Numbered from the stretch's first letter, positions 53,551 to 62,862 are shown. The stretch is DNA of 64,000 nt from Flavisolibacter longurius (GCA_014163555.1 JACJGO010000024.1:49325-113324); one strand, 5' to 3'. Translations and numbers: made by a program. Notes: generated by a model not told the origin, from the sequence alone.

Positions 53551-54246
53551 ATGAAAAAGAAAGTATTAAGTTTTAGCGCTGCTTTATTGCTGCTTGGAGT
53601 TACATCATTTGCACAACGAGGTCAGTTTCGTGCCGGTTTGAATCTGGCCAATGTTTCCGTAACCGAAAACGGCCGGGTGGATGAAGCCAACCAGTTATCT
53701 TCTTTCCAGGTTGGTTTACTGACAGACATTCCGCTGGGTGGCAACTTCCTGGTATTACAGCCGGGAGTGATTTACACCGGTAAAGGTGCAAAAGTGCAGC
53801 GAGGGACAGAGGGAACATCCGGGTATTTTAAACAAACCTTCAACCCGCGGTATATTGAAGTGCCGCTGAACCTATTGGTGAAAGCACCCATTGGCTCCAG
53901 CAGCCGGTTTTTTGTGGGAGCAGGTCCTTATGTTGCAATTGGAGTGGGCGGTACGGCACGCACCGAGGGTACCCGTGCTATTCTGGGTGACTACAGCTTT
54001 GAAAGGGATATCCGTTTTTCCGATGATGATCCCACAACGTTCAATGAAGAAGAAGGAACAGGACTGGGCGTGGTCAGACGATTTGATTATGGCCTGAACG
54101 GTACAGCAGGAATCGAAGGCAAAAGTTTGATCCTGGGTGTGAATTATGGGTATGGGCTTGCCAAACTGCAAAGCGGCACCAATAGCGGCGAAGACAACAA
54201 CAACAAGCACCGTGTATTGAGTTTTACGCTTGGCTTTAAGTTTTAA
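53551..54246 (+). CDS. outer-membrane beta-barrel protein (OMP_b-brl type)
   Basis: 231 residues with a signal peptide (MKKKVLSFSAALLLLGVTSFAQ). The mature protein is a predicted eight-strand barrel: FRAGLNLANVSVTENG, QVGLLTDIPLGGNFLVLQPGV, YIEVPLNLLVKAPIGSSSRFF, GAGPYVAIGVGGTA, ILGVNYGYGLAKL and C-terminal LSFTLGFKF, ending in the aromatic residue typical of barrels. This is the common porin-family protein of Bacteroidota with unknown cargo. It has a terminator directly downstream. Confidence 0.85.
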   Translation: MKKKVLSFSAALLLLGVTSFAQRGQFRAGLNLANVSVTENGRVDEANQLSSFQVGLLTDIPLGGNFLVLQPGVIYTGKGAKVQRGTEGTSGYFKQTFNPRYIEVPLNLLVKAPIGSSSRFFVGAGPYVAIGVGGTARTEGTRAILGDYSFERDIRFSDDDPTTFNEEEGTGLGVVRRFDYGLNGTAGIEGKSLILGVNYGYGLAKLQSGTNSGEDNNNKHRVLSFTLGFKF

Positions 54247-54263
54247 AAGATTACCGCATAGAG

Positions 54264-54291
54264 AAAAGGCCATTCTAACGAATGGCCTTTT
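54264..54291. terminator. bidirectional terminator
   Basis: AAAAGGCCATTC / GAATGGCCTTTT stem with TAAC loop. Confidence 0.9.
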
Positions 54292-54329
54292 TTATGTTAC
54301 CGATTTTAAATCCTATTTCAATCCATTGT

Positions 54330-54860
54330 TTACTTCTGAAATGTAATGCCTTGTCGTACGGACGTAGTGGAGAGGATCTTTTTCCGTTTCATCATTTGCC
54401 GCATCTTGAAGGGATCATAAATCAAAAGCGCCAAAGAGGAAAGGATTGAGCAGATGACGGGAAGAAAGCCAATAGGATTTAGAAAGCCCACAGGAAGTAT
54501 AAGAACAGCCGTTATCCCATTTACAATATAAATAAACCTTTTCTGGCGACGCTGTCCGCATACGTATTGCCGGGTGAAATGAATGGTAGTACCACTCAGC
54601 ACGATGAATACAAGTCCGAACAAAAGAAGACTGTAAAAGGAAAAGCTAAACTGAAAGCTGCCTGCATTGTTTCGCTGGATGTTGACCACCACTACGGCAA
54701 TGAAATGTGCCCACATGTTGAGAAATACCAGCAGGGGCGGAAGCAGCAAAATACTTGAAAATACAAAGCCTGTCATGCGCCGGCGCAGGCAAAGGCTGAT
54801 TGCGGAAGCGCCAATGATGGATAAGCCAATCAAAGCATTGTCAATATACGCTTGGTTCAT
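54330..54860 (-). CDS. membrane protein of unknown function
   Basis: 176 residues with about five transmembrane helices (ALIGLSIIGASAISLCL, GFVFSSILLLPPLLVFLNMWAHFIAVVVVNI, YSLLLFGLVFIVLSGTTIHF, YIVNGITAVLILPVGFL, GFLPVICSILSSLALLIY) and a basic C-terminal tail (KMRQMMKRKKILSTTSVR). No family recognised. It is downstream of secA on the same strand, beyond the secA terminator, so it probably has its own promoter. Confidence 0.6.
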   Translation of the reverse strand: MNQAYIDNALIGLSIIGASAISLCLRRRMTGFVFSSILLLPPLLVFLNMWAHFIAVVVVNIQRNNAGSFQFSFSFYSLLLFGLVFIVLSGTTIHFTRQYVCGQRRQKRFIYIVNGITAVLILPVGFLNPIGFLPVICSILSSLALLIYDPFKMRQMMKRKKILSTTSVRQGITFQK

Positions 54861-55023
54861 GAGGCTGATTTTGGTGCAAGATGCTCGGTAAAAAAGCCAA
54901 AACCAACCGGAAAGGGCTGAACTGTTTTGAACGGCCCTTGAGGTTGATGAAAAGCAACATGAACTGTTTCTATCGGTGAGTGCAGATCAGGTTATTTGCC
55001 AACGGCTATGGATAGGTGAAAAC

Positions 55024-55050
55024 AAAAAATGCCGCCCTGAGGCGGCATTT
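55024..55050 (-). terminator. secA terminator
   Basis: AAATGCCGCC / GGCGGCATTT stem; on the minus strand it continues into TTTGTT. Confidence 0.85.
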
Positions 55051-55070
55051 CCCATATAATGCTTTTATGA

Positions 55071-58000
55071 TCAGGCATCCTTGCCATGACAGTTTTTAAA
55101 CTTCTTGCCGCTACCACAGGGACAAGGATCGTTGCGGCCGATCTTGGGACCAACTTTGATGGGTTCCTGCCGAACGGCAACATTGCCCGCCGGACTGGAA
55201 GGATCATAGTAGTCTTTTTCATTGGCTGCATAATCATCGCCCACGGCATCAATTTCATCTTTGTTTGCCTGCAGGTTGCTCATATCGGTCCGCTGCTGGT
55301 GGCCTTCGCGTAGGTTCGGCATCTCCTGCTGCTGAACGGGCAGTTGTGCATGGCAAAGGAAGGAAACAACCTCGCGGTTCAGCTCCGAACTCATGCGGCG
55401 GAACAGGTTGTACGCTTCCATTTTATAGATCACCAACGGATCTTTCTGTTCAAGGTAGGCTGTCTGCACACTTTGTTTCAGATCGTCCATAGAGCGCAGG
55501 TGCTCTTTCCAGGTATCATCAATAATGGCCAGTGTAATGTTCCGTTCCATGGCGTTGCACAATTCCTCGCCGCCGGTTTCCACTGTCTTATTCAGGTTCA
55601 CCAGCACATTGATGCCTTTACGGCCATCGCTGAATGGTACAACTACGTTTTCAATTTGGGCACCCTGCGTTTGACGAATATTCTGGAACACCGGAACCGC
55701 TTCAGTTTTGACACCTTCTTTGTGGCGTTGATAGTTCTCGATGGCCTCTGTATACAACCGCTCTGACAGTGTATTGGCTGCTGTAGTCTTGAATTCTTCA
55801 GGAGAAATCTGGAAGTCCAGTCCGAAGGTGACAATGCATGCCATGCGGAACCCTTCAAAGTCTTCCTGTTCTTTGTAGGTGCTGACAAGTTCTTCGGCGG
55901 TTACAGAAAAAGCATTGTCTATATCAAGCGCCAGGCGTTCGCCAAACAAAGCGTGGTTACGGCGATCGTAGATGGCGTTTCGCTGCATGTTCATTACATC
56001 ATCATACTCCAGCAGGCGCTTACGAATACCAAAGTTGTTTTCTTCCACTTTGCGCTGTGCCCGTTCGATAGATTTGGTGATCATGCTGTGTTGGATCACT
56101 TCGCCTTCTTTGTATCCGAAACGGTCCATCAGCCCGGCAATGCGTTCACTACCAAACATGCGCATCAGGTCATCTTCGAGGGATACGTAAAACTGCGAAG
56201 TACCAGGATCACCCTGACGACCAGCACGACCCCGAAGCTGCCTGTCCACACGGCGGCTTTCGTGGCGTTCCGTACCAATGATGGCCAGTCCACCAGCTTC
56301 TTTTACACCAGGTCCCAACTTGATATCAGTACCACGTCCAGCCATGTTGGTGGCGATGGTTACCGCACCGGCCAAACCGGCTTCGGCAACAATCTGGGCT
56401 TCCCGTGAGTGCTGCTTTGCGTTCAATACGTTATGCGGAATCTTTTTCACCTGCAGCATACGGCTGAGGAGTTCACTTACTTCTACGGAAGTGGTACCGA
56501 CAAGTACGGGGCGGCCTGCCGATCGCAGCGCTTCTATTTCGTCAATTACAGATTTGTATTTCTCTTTTCTTGTTTTGTAAACAAGGTCCTGCTGATCTTT
56601 CCGTGTAATAGGAATGTTGGTAGGGATGGAAACAACATCCAGTTTATAAATGCTCCACAATTCTGCGGCTTCCGTTTCGGCCGTACCGGTCATACCGGCC
56701 AGCTTATGATACATACGGAAGTAGTTCTGCAGCGTAACCGTTGCATAGGTTTGTGTGGCCGCTTCGATCTTTACATTCTCTTTTGCTTCAATGGCCTGGT
56801 GCAAACCATCGCTGTAGCGACGGCCATCCAGGATACGACCGGTTTGTTCGTCCACAATCTTAACGGCACCTTCCATCACCACATACTCTACATCCTTTTC
56901 AAAGAGACTGAAGGCTTTCAGCAACTGCTGAACCGAGTGAATACGATCGGCCTTGGCAGAATATTCATTCAGAACGGCTTCTTTCTGCTGCATTTTTTCT
57001 TCCGCAGGTGCATCTGAGGTCTCTACTTCAGAAAGACGAAGGTTGATATCGGGCAGAACAAAAAACTCGGGGTCTTCACCACCATGGGTCAGCATATTGA
57101 TGCCCTTGTCGGTCAACTCAACCGATTTGTTTTTTTCATCGATATGGAACAGCAGTTCTTCATCTACAATATGCATGTTGCGCTGCTGGTCCTGCAGGTA
57201 ATAGTTTTCTGCTTTTTGCAGTTTTACCTTGATACCGGGCTCACTTAAAAACTTGATCAGCGGGCCATATTTGGGGAGTCCACGGTACGCTCTAAAAAGA
57301 AATAGCCCGCCGCTTTTGGGATCGTCATCGCCTTCGGCAAAGCGCTTTTTGGCTTCGTTGAGGTAGCCGCGAACCATACGCTCCTGCGCTTCCACAAGTT
57401 GTTGTACGCGGGGACGAAGAATATGGTATTGCTGATCGTCGCCCTTGGGTACCGGACCCGAAATGATCAGCGGCGTACGGGCATCATCGATCAGTACAGA
57501 ATCCACTTCATCCACCATGGCATAATGGTGTTTGCGCTGCACCATTTCCTCAGGGCTGTGCACCATGTTATCACGCAGGTAGTCGAAACCAAATTCGTTG
57601 TTGGTGCCATAGGTAATATCAGCCTGGTAAGCACGGCGACGGTCTTCGCTGTTTGGCTGGTGCTTGTCGATACAATCCACCCGCAGTCCTAGCCATTCGA
57701 AAATAGGTCCGTTCCATTCACTGTCACGACGGGCCAGGTAATCGTTCACCGTTACAATGTGCACACCTTCACCGGCCAGGGCATTGAGATAAGCCGGTAG
57801 GGTAGATACTAGTGTTTTACCTTCACCGGTTGCCATTTCGGCAATTTTACCCTGGTGGAGTACGGTACCACCAATCAACTGGACATCGTAATGTACCATA
57901 TTCCAGGTAACCTGGCCACCGGCGGCCGTCCAAGTGTTTTGGTAAACAGCTTCATCACCAATAATAGAAATATGGTTTTTGGTAGCGGCTAGCTCCCTGT

Positions 58001-58409
58001 CAAGGTCTGTGGCCTTAGACCGCAATTCGGTATTCTCCTTAAAACGGCGGGCAGTTTCTTTTACCACGGCAAAAGCTTCCGGAAGAAGCTCTTTCAGGAT
58101 CTCTTCAATTTTCTGGTCGCGGTCTTTTTTTAGCTTGTCCACCTGCTGGTACACAGCATCTTTACCCACCAGATCGTTGAAGGACAGTTCTTCTGCCTGT
58201 CGGTTGGTTTCTTCAATCTGGGAATCGATTTCTTTGAGATGTTCATTAATGCGGCTACGAAATTCTACCGTTTTATGGCGTAGTTCGTCGTTGCTGAGGT
58301 TTTGGTAAGAGCTAAAATGCTCATTGATTTTAGCGATCAGCGGCTGGATGGTTTTCACATCTTTTTCGGACTTGCTGCCGCCAAACAATTTTGAAAAGAA
58401 TCCTATCAT
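55071..58409 (-). CDS. secA: protein translocase ATPase SecA
   Basis: 1112 residues from the ATG at 58409 (IGFFSKLFGGSKSEKDVKTI), which is the family N-terminus; the frame is open 60 codons further upstream but that part has no conservation. It is longer than E. coli SecA (901) through insertions, as in other Bacteroidota. Motifs: MATGEGKTLVSTLPAYLNAL (Walker A), MVDEVDSVLIDDARTPLI (DEAD-like), TVNDYLARRDSEWNGP, VTIATNMAGRGTDIKL and the C-terminal zinc finger CPCGSGKKFKNCHG. It drives proteins through SecYEG. A -7 element in the minus direction lies at 58587. Confidence 0.98.
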   Translation of the reverse strand: MIGFFSKLFGGSKSEKDVKTIQPLIAKINEHFSSYQNLSNDELRHKTVEFRSRINEHLKEIDSQIEETNRQAEELSFNDLVGKDAVYQQVDKLKKDRDQKIEEILKELLPEAFAVVKETARRFKENTELRSKATDLDRELAATKNHISIIGDEAVYQNTWTAAGGQVTWNMVHYDVQLIGGTVLHQGKIAEMATGEGKTLVSTLPAYLNALAGEGVHIVTVNDYLARRDSEWNGPIFEWLGLRVDCIDKHQPNSEDRRRAYQADITYGTNNEFGFDYLRDNMVHSPEEMVQRKHHYAMVDEVDSVLIDDARTPLIISGPVPKGDDQQYHILRPRVQQLVEAQERMVRGYLNEAKKRFAEGDDDPKSGGLFLFRAYRGLPKYGPLIKFLSEPGIKVKLQKAENYYLQDQQRNMHIVDEELLFHIDEKNKSVELTDKGINMLTHGGEDPEFFVLPDINLRLSEVETSDAPAEEKMQQKEAVLNEYSAKADRIHSVQQLLKAFSLFEKDVEYVVMEGAVKIVDEQTGRILDGRRYSDGLHQAIEAKENVKIEAATQTYATVTLQNYFRMYHKLAGMTGTAETEAAELWSIYKLDVVSIPTNIPITRKDQQDLVYKTRKEKYKSVIDEIEALRSAGRPVLVGTTSVEVSELLSRMLQVKKIPHNVLNAKQHSREAQIVAEAGLAGAVTIATNMAGRGTDIKLGPGVKEAGGLAIIGTERHESRRVDRQLRGRAGRQGDPGTSQFYVSLEDDLMRMFGSERIAGLMDRFGYKEGEVIQHSMITKSIERAQRKVEENNFGIRKRLLEYDDVMNMQRNAIYDRRNHALFGERLALDIDNAFSVTAEELVSTYKEQEDFEGFRMACIVTFGLDFQISPEEFKTTAANTLSERLYTEAIENYQRHKEGVKTEAVPVFQNIRQTQGAQIENVVVPFSDGRKGINVLVNLNKTVETGGEELCNAMERNITLAIIDDTWKEHLRSMDDLKQSVQTAYLEQKDPLVIYKMEAYNLFRRMSSELNREVVSFLCHAQLPVQQQEMPNLREGHQQRTDMSNLQANKDEIDAVGDDYAANEKDYYDPSSPAGNVAVRQEPIKVGPKIGRNDPCPCGSGKKFKNCHGKDA

Positions 58410-58491
58410 AAATAAAAATATCAGTTCATTAATGGAGATCGGATTGGTCTGGGCTGCTTTTTCAGACGGGTTCTGCTCAAGCTGACCACCG

Positions 58492-58499
58492 TATCTTTG
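58492..58499 (+). promoter_or_regulatory. candidate -7 element TATCTTTG (plus strand)
   Basis: Exact TAnnTTTG followed by CC, pointing toward the lipoprotein gene at 58705, which would give a leader of about 200 nt. It faces the minus-strand element at 58587. Confidence 0.3.
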
Positions 58500-58586
58500 C
58501 CTTTTCTGACGGTTTTGTTTTTTCCGACCGTTAGCTTTGTCAAAAAAGGTGCTAAGTAAACTTAGTGGCCATTTTGACAGAGCGGC

Positions 58587-58594
58587 CAAAGATA
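58587..58594 (-). promoter_or_regulatory. candidate secA -7 element TATCTTTG
   Basis: Exact TAnnTTTG on the minus strand followed by GCCGC, about 180 nt upstream of the secA start. No clear -33 element. Confidence 0.4.
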
Positions 58595-58704
58595 ATCCAT
58601 TTAGGTGGGCTTTTCCTTGCTGAAATCGTTCTGAACCATCACCTGGTCGTTAAAAATTCTTAACGGAGCTGCTCTTGGGCTAGTGTAGAAATGAATACAG
58701 GTTT

Positions 58705-59400
58705 ATGAAAGTTTATTTTCCCTTTTTCTGTCTCTTTTTTTTGCTGGTTTCCTGTACAGATGAAGACCGTGACCCATCTGAGGAGGTTTCCCTTCCCGGT
58801 AGCCTTTACCAGAATTTCCAGGTTTGGGGTGAGGAAGGAAGGGAAGAGGTGACCATCCGGTTGCAGTTTCATGAGGGCAACCGGAATGGTGATGCAATTG
58901 CACTGGAGAACTCCGGATCTGTTTACCTCAACGATACGCCGTTACCGGCTGACAGCACCAAATTTAATGGCGTGTTTTACGAAATTTCATTGCCGGTGGC
59001 TGATTTTACTGGCAGTCATACCATCCGTTTTACCGGACCGGATGGGAAAAAATACAGGGAAGAGTTCAGTTTTGCACCTTTTTATCTGGCCAAGGAAATT
59101 CCGGCAGAAATAAAACCAAAGCCGTTTGACCTGGAACTTCAGAATTTTGGAAAAGGCTCCGAATTTGTCCGGTTGGTAATGATAGATACCGCCATGGTAA
59201 CGGACGACGTAAATGAAGACGTTTTAGTGGAAGAGGGGAGAATTTCCATAACGGAAGAATATCTTGCCAATCTGGCAGCAGGTCCCATTTATTTAGAAAT
59301 CTATAGAGAACAGGAGGAGTTGGTTCGAAACGGCGCCCGGGGTGGCGGAAAACTGGTGATCACCTATGCTCTGAAACGTCAGTTCAACTTGCTACCTTGA
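58705..59400 (+). CDS. lipoprotein of unknown function
   Basis: 231 residues with a lipoprotein signal (MKVYFPFFCLFFLLVSC). The mature part is acidic and beta-rich with immunoglobulin-like strands (GREEVTIRLQFHEGNRNGDAI, SHTIRFTGPDGKKYREEF, GPIYLEIYREQEELVRNG). Residues 140-170 hold FGKGSEFVRLVMIDTAMVTDD. No family recognised. It is on the same strand as atpG but separated by 218 nt that contain an atpG promoter, so it is probably a unit of its own. A weak hairpin AAACCC / GGGTTT lies just after the stop. Confidence 0.65.
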   Translation: MKVYFPFFCLFFLLVSCTDEDRDPSEEVSLPGSLYQNFQVWGEEGREEVTIRLQFHEGNRNGDAIALENSGSVYLNDTPLPADSTKFNGVFYEISLPVADFTGSHTIRFTGPDGKKYREEFSFAPFYLAKEIPAEIKPKPFDLELQNFGKGSEFVRLVMIDTAMVTDDVNEDVLVEEGRISITEEYLANLAAGPIYLEIYREQEELVRNGARGGGKLVITYALKRQFNLLP

Positions 59401-59503
59401 GAGAAAAAACCCTTTATATTGGGTTTAAATCCACCAAACCGTTAACATTTCCCCGAATTCTTCACATGCCAAAACAAAGCATGGAATTTACCCCTATCTG
59501 CCT

Positions 59504-59511
59504 TACTTTTG
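59504..59511 (+). promoter_or_regulatory. candidate -7 element TACTTTTG of atpG
   Basis: Exact TAnnTTTG followed by CCGCC, about 110 nt before the atpG start. No convincing -33 element. Confidence 0.45.
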
Positions 59512-59618
59512 CCGCCGAATTCAAAATGGTTCAGCAGTTCATAATTTCTGGATGTAAGAGCGTAATCGGTTTATAACCAGTAATCATGTGAACAAGTGAG
59601 CTTGTAAACTAAAAAAGA

Positions 59619-60506
59619 ATGGCTGGTCAGTTAAAAGAAGTTCGTAACCGAATTAAATCAGTACAAAGCACGCAGCAAATTACAAAAGCCATGAAAATGG
59701 TAAGTGCGGCCAAATTGCGCCGTGCACAGGATGCCATTGTTCAGATGCGCCCCTATGCCCGCAAACTGCAGGAAATGCTCAGCAACATTGTGAGCAATAC
59801 CGAGGTGGAAGGCGGCAACACACTGGCCGTGGAGCGTTCGGTAGAAAAGGTTCTGCTGCTGGTGATCACTTCTGACCGCGGACTGGCCGGTGCCTACAAT
59901 GCCAATATCATTAAGCTGGCAAAACAGATTGTTCGCGAAAAATACAGCAACCAATATAGCAAAGGCAATGTGACGGTGTGGAGCATTGGAAAAAAAGGGT
60001 ACGAGCATTTTGCCAAGATCGGTGGCTACAACGTATCGGATACGCATAAAGACATCTTTCTAAACTTGACATTCGAAAATGTTCAGAAAGCTTCCCAGGC
60101 GGCTGTAGAAGCCTTCCGCAACCGCGAATTCGACCGCGTGGAGGTTGTGTACAGCGAATTTAAAAATGCCGCTACGCAGCGCTTTGTTTCCGAGCAGTTT
60201 CTGCCCATTCCAAAAGCACAAAACACCGGTGGAAGCACGGCCAAAGCCGATTTTATTTTTGATCCGGGCAAGGAAGAACTGATTGCCGAACTGATGCCCA
60301 AAATCCTGAATACGCAATTGTACAAGGCGGTCCTGGATGCCAATGCTTCAGAGCATGGTGCCCGCATGACCGCGATGGACAAAGCCAGCGAAAACGCCAA
60401 CGAGCTGCTGCGCAACCTGAAAATTTCGTATAACCGTGCACGCCAGGCGGCCATCACTACCGAGCTTACCGAGATTGTAAGCGGTGCGGCTGCATTGAAG
60501 GGATAA
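59619..60506 (+). CDS. atpG: F1 ATP synthase gamma subunit
   Basis: 295 residues. N-terminal MAGQLKEVRNRIKSVQSTQQITKAMKMVSAAKLRRAQ forms the central shaft helix; the C-terminal helix LRNLKISYNRARQAAITTELTEIVSGAAAL closes the family pattern. The middle domain has VITSDRGLAGAYNANIIK. The gamma subunit is the rotating axle of ATP synthase in the inner membrane. Unusually, no other atp gene is adjacent: an unrelated lipoprotein gene precedes it and scpB follows, so it seems to be expressed from its own promoter at 59504. Confidence 0.98.
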   Translation: MAGQLKEVRNRIKSVQSTQQITKAMKMVSAAKLRRAQDAIVQMRPYARKLQEMLSNIVSNTEVEGGNTLAVERSVEKVLLLVITSDRGLAGAYNANIIKLAKQIVREKYSNQYSKGNVTVWSIGKKGYEHFAKIGGYNVSDTHKDIFLNLTFENVQKASQAAVEAFRNREFDRVEVVYSEFKNAATQRFVSEQFLPIPKAQNTGGSTAKADFIFDPGKEELIAELMPKILNTQLYKAVLDANASEHGARMTAMDKASENANELLRNLKISYNRARQAAITTELTEIVSGAAALKG

Positions 60507-60521
60507 TTAATTCTATAATCG

Positions 60522-60592
60522 GATAATGTGCTAATGTGATAATTGGCTGCTTTAAAAATTGCTTGCCTTAATTATCACATTAGCACATTATC
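60522..60592. repeat. word-repeat hairpin with 23-bp perfect stem (GATAATGT family)
   Basis: The left arm 60522-60544 (words GATAATGT, GCTAATGT, GATAATT) and the right arm 60570-60592 are perfect reverse complements over 23 bases with a 25-nt loop. A further word (GTATTAGCACATTC) runs on to 60608, touching the scpB start at 60609. Confidence 0.85.
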
Positions 60593-60608
60593 GTATTAGC
60601 ACATTCAC

Positions 60609-61553
60609 ATGGAAATTTCAAACCTTATCCCACATATAGAATCTCTCATTTTTGCTTCGGATAAACCCCTGACGCCGGCTGAAATTACAGACCTGTTGAA
60701 CCAGGCTTTTGGTTTTATGGAAGAAAAGCTGATTGTGGAGCAGGTGGATGCTGCTTTAGAAGGGATCGTGGAAAAATACAATTCCGAATTTTATCCTTTT
60801 GAAGTAAAACTCAGTGGCGGCGGCTGGCAGTTCCTAACCAAGAAAGAATTTCACAAAACCGTGGCGCAACTCAACGGGGAAAAATTTCTGAAACGCCTTT
60901 CCTCTGCTGCCATGGAAACGCTGGCCATTATTGCATACAAGCAGCCGGTAACGAAAGGTGAGATCGAGTCCATCCGGGGTGTGAGCTCGGATTATGCCGT
61001 GCAAAAGCTGCTGGAAAAAGAACTCATTGTCATTACCGGACGCAATGAAAAGATGCCCGGTCATCCCCTGGTTTATGCTACCTCAAAAAGTTTCATGGAC
61101 TATTTCGGCATCAACACACCGGAAGATCTTCCGAAGATCAAAGAAGTGCTGTCTGACCAGGTTGTAGCACCAACAGTGGTAAACCATACCGAATTTGAAC
61201 AAAGCGAAACGCTGGCTGTTTCGGATGAGGGCGAACTGATTCTTGCAGATGATGAGGTGCAAAACTCCGGTGAGCCTTACGTAAACGGTCACTCGTTTGA
61301 GGAAGCACCAGATGAAACTTCTGGCGATTCAGAGGAGGAGGAACCGTCACCCGGCGATGGCCTGCCCTCGGAAACCCTGGACGATGAAATGGCAGGCGAA
61401 GAGGCGATAGCTGACGAGATTTTTGCTGCTGAAGACGCGTTGGAGGAGGGAGAAAAGCTTGAAGAAGAAATCTTGGATGAAGATAGCCTGCCCTCAGACG
61501 ATCCGGATGAAGATAACGATGACACTGAGCCAGAGGATAAAAAAGAAGACTAA
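60609..61553 (+). CDS. scpB: condensin accessory protein ScpB with acidic tail
   Basis: 314 residues. Residues 1-190 form the two winged-helix domains of ScpB (LIPHIESLIFASDKPLTPAEI, GGWQFLTKKEFHKTVAQLN, AAMETLAIIAYKQPVTKGEIESIRGVSSDYAVQKLLEKELI, GHPLVYATSKSFMDYFGI). Residues from about 205 to 314 are an extremely acidic tail full of Glu and Asp, probably disordered; typical ScpB proteins are about 190 residues and lack it or have a short one. ScpB acts with ScpA and SMC in chromosome compaction. The start codon follows the word-repeat hairpin by one base. ScpA is not here. Confidence 0.94.
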   Translation: MEISNLIPHIESLIFASDKPLTPAEITDLLNQAFGFMEEKLIVEQVDAALEGIVEKYNSEFYPFEVKLSGGGWQFLTKKEFHKTVAQLNGEKFLKRLSSAAMETLAIIAYKQPVTKGEIESIRGVSSDYAVQKLLEKELIVITGRNEKMPGHPLVYATSKSFMDYFGINTPEDLPKIKEVLSDQVVAPTVVNHTEFEQSETLAVSDEGELILADDEVQNSGEPYVNGHSFEEAPDETSGDSEEEEPSPGDGLPSETLDDEMAGEEAIADEIFAAEDALEEGEKLEEEILDEDSLPSDDPDEDNDDTEPEDKKED

Positions 61554-61594
61554 TCTTTCCCTATTCAATTGAATTTATAAACACAACAGGTATC

Positions 61595-62809
61595 ATGTCG
61601 CAACGATTAATGCATGATCAATTACTGCGTTTGGCCGATGAATTTGGAACGCCGCTGTATGTTTACCATGCCGAAAAAATAAAAGAACAATACGAAAAGC
61701 TGACGACCGGATTTGAAGGAATTGATGCAAAGTTTTTCTTTGCCTGCAAGGCACTAACGAACATCAATATCCTAAAATATATGCATTCTATTGGATGCGG
61801 AATCGACTGCAGCAGTATCAATGAAGTAAAGCTGGCCCTTCATGCTGGCGTGCCACCAGAAAAGATTTTGTATACATCGAACGGGATCTCGTTTGCCGAA
61901 ATTGAAGAAGCTGTGGAAGCCGGTGTGCATGTGAATATCGACAGCCTGTCGAACCTGGAAAAATTCGGGAAGAAATACGGAAACAGTTACCCGGTTGGTA
62001 TTCGCATTCGTCCAAATATTTTAGCGGGCGGCAACCTGAAGATTTCCACCGGTCACGAAAAAAGCAAATTCGGAATTCCTATCGATCAATTGGATCAGTT
62101 GCTAAAGCTGGTACAAGAGCATACAATAAGAATTATTACACTTCACATTCATACCGGAAGCGATATTAAAGACGCCGATGTGTTTGTACATGGCATTAAA
62201 GTGTTGAATGATCTTGTTCCACATTTTCCTGATCTGCAGGTCATCGATCTCGGTGGAGGTTTCAAAGTTCCCTATGAACCTGATGATGAAGAAACCGATA
62301 TCAGGCACATAGCTACACGGCTTAAAAAATACCTGGATACCCATCTATTCAGCAACGGTAAAACCTACCAGTTGTGGTTTGAACCGGGAAAATACCTTGT
62401 CAGTGAATGCGGCTATCTGGTGACAACTGTAAATGTCATTAAAGACAACGGCTCACAGATTTTTGCAGGCATCAACAGTGGTCTCAATCACCTGATCCGA
62501 CCAATGTTGTACGATGCCTATCATCATATTGCCAACCTGTCGAACCCGCAGGCGGTTGAAAAAGTTTATACAGTTACCGGTTATATCTGCGAGACAGACA
62601 CCTTTGCCAACGACAGGCTGCTGCACGAAGTGCGGGAGGGCGACCGGCTGGTTATTTATAATGCCGGTGCTTATGGATTTGAAATGTCTTCCAATTATAA
62701 CTCGCGGGAAAAACCTGCTGAGGTATTGGTGAAAAACGGAAAGGCAATCCTGATTCGCAAGCGGGATACATTTGAGGACCTGTTGCGAAACCAGTTAGAT
62801 GCGTTATAA
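61595..62809 (+). CDS. lysA: diaminopimelate decarboxylase
   Basis: 404 residues. The PLP-binding lysine is Lys52 in KFFFACKALTNINIL; the glycine loop and phosphate-binding regions include IDLGGGFKVPY and FEPGKYLVSECG, and the catalytic Cys is in YICETDTFANDRLL near the C-terminus, with AYGFEMSSNYNSREKPAEVLV closing the family pattern. The enzyme makes L-lysine from meso-diaminopimelate, the last step of lysine synthesis. It lies 41 nt after scpB on the same strand and ends at a strong terminator. Confidence 0.97.
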   Translation: MSQRLMHDQLLRLADEFGTPLYVYHAEKIKEQYEKLTTGFEGIDAKFFFACKALTNINILKYMHSIGCGIDCSSINEVKLALHAGVPPEKILYTSNGISFAEIEEAVEAGVHVNIDSLSNLEKFGKKYGNSYPVGIRIRPNILAGGNLKISTGHEKSKFGIPIDQLDQLLKLVQEHTIRIITLHIHTGSDIKDADVFVHGIKVLNDLVPHFPDLQVIDLGGGFKVPYEPDDEETDIRHIATRLKKYLDTHLFSNGKTYQLWFEPGKYLVSECGYLVTTVNVIKDNGSQIFAGINSGLNHLIRPMLYDAYHHIANLSNPQAVEKVYTVTGYICETDTFANDRLLHEVREGDRLVIYNAGAYGFEMSSNYNSREKPAEVLVKNGKAILIRKRDTFEDLLRNQLDAL

Positions 62810-62845
62810 ATAAGAAACCCCTTCGGAAAAAGGGGTTTCTTATTT
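62808..62845. terminator. bidirectional terminator after lysA
   Basis: 16-bp perfect stem (62808-62823 / 62830-62845) with T-rich right side, between convergent genes. It overlaps the lysA stop codon. Confidence 0.9.
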
Positions 62846-62862
62846 ATCGAAATCAATTTTGT

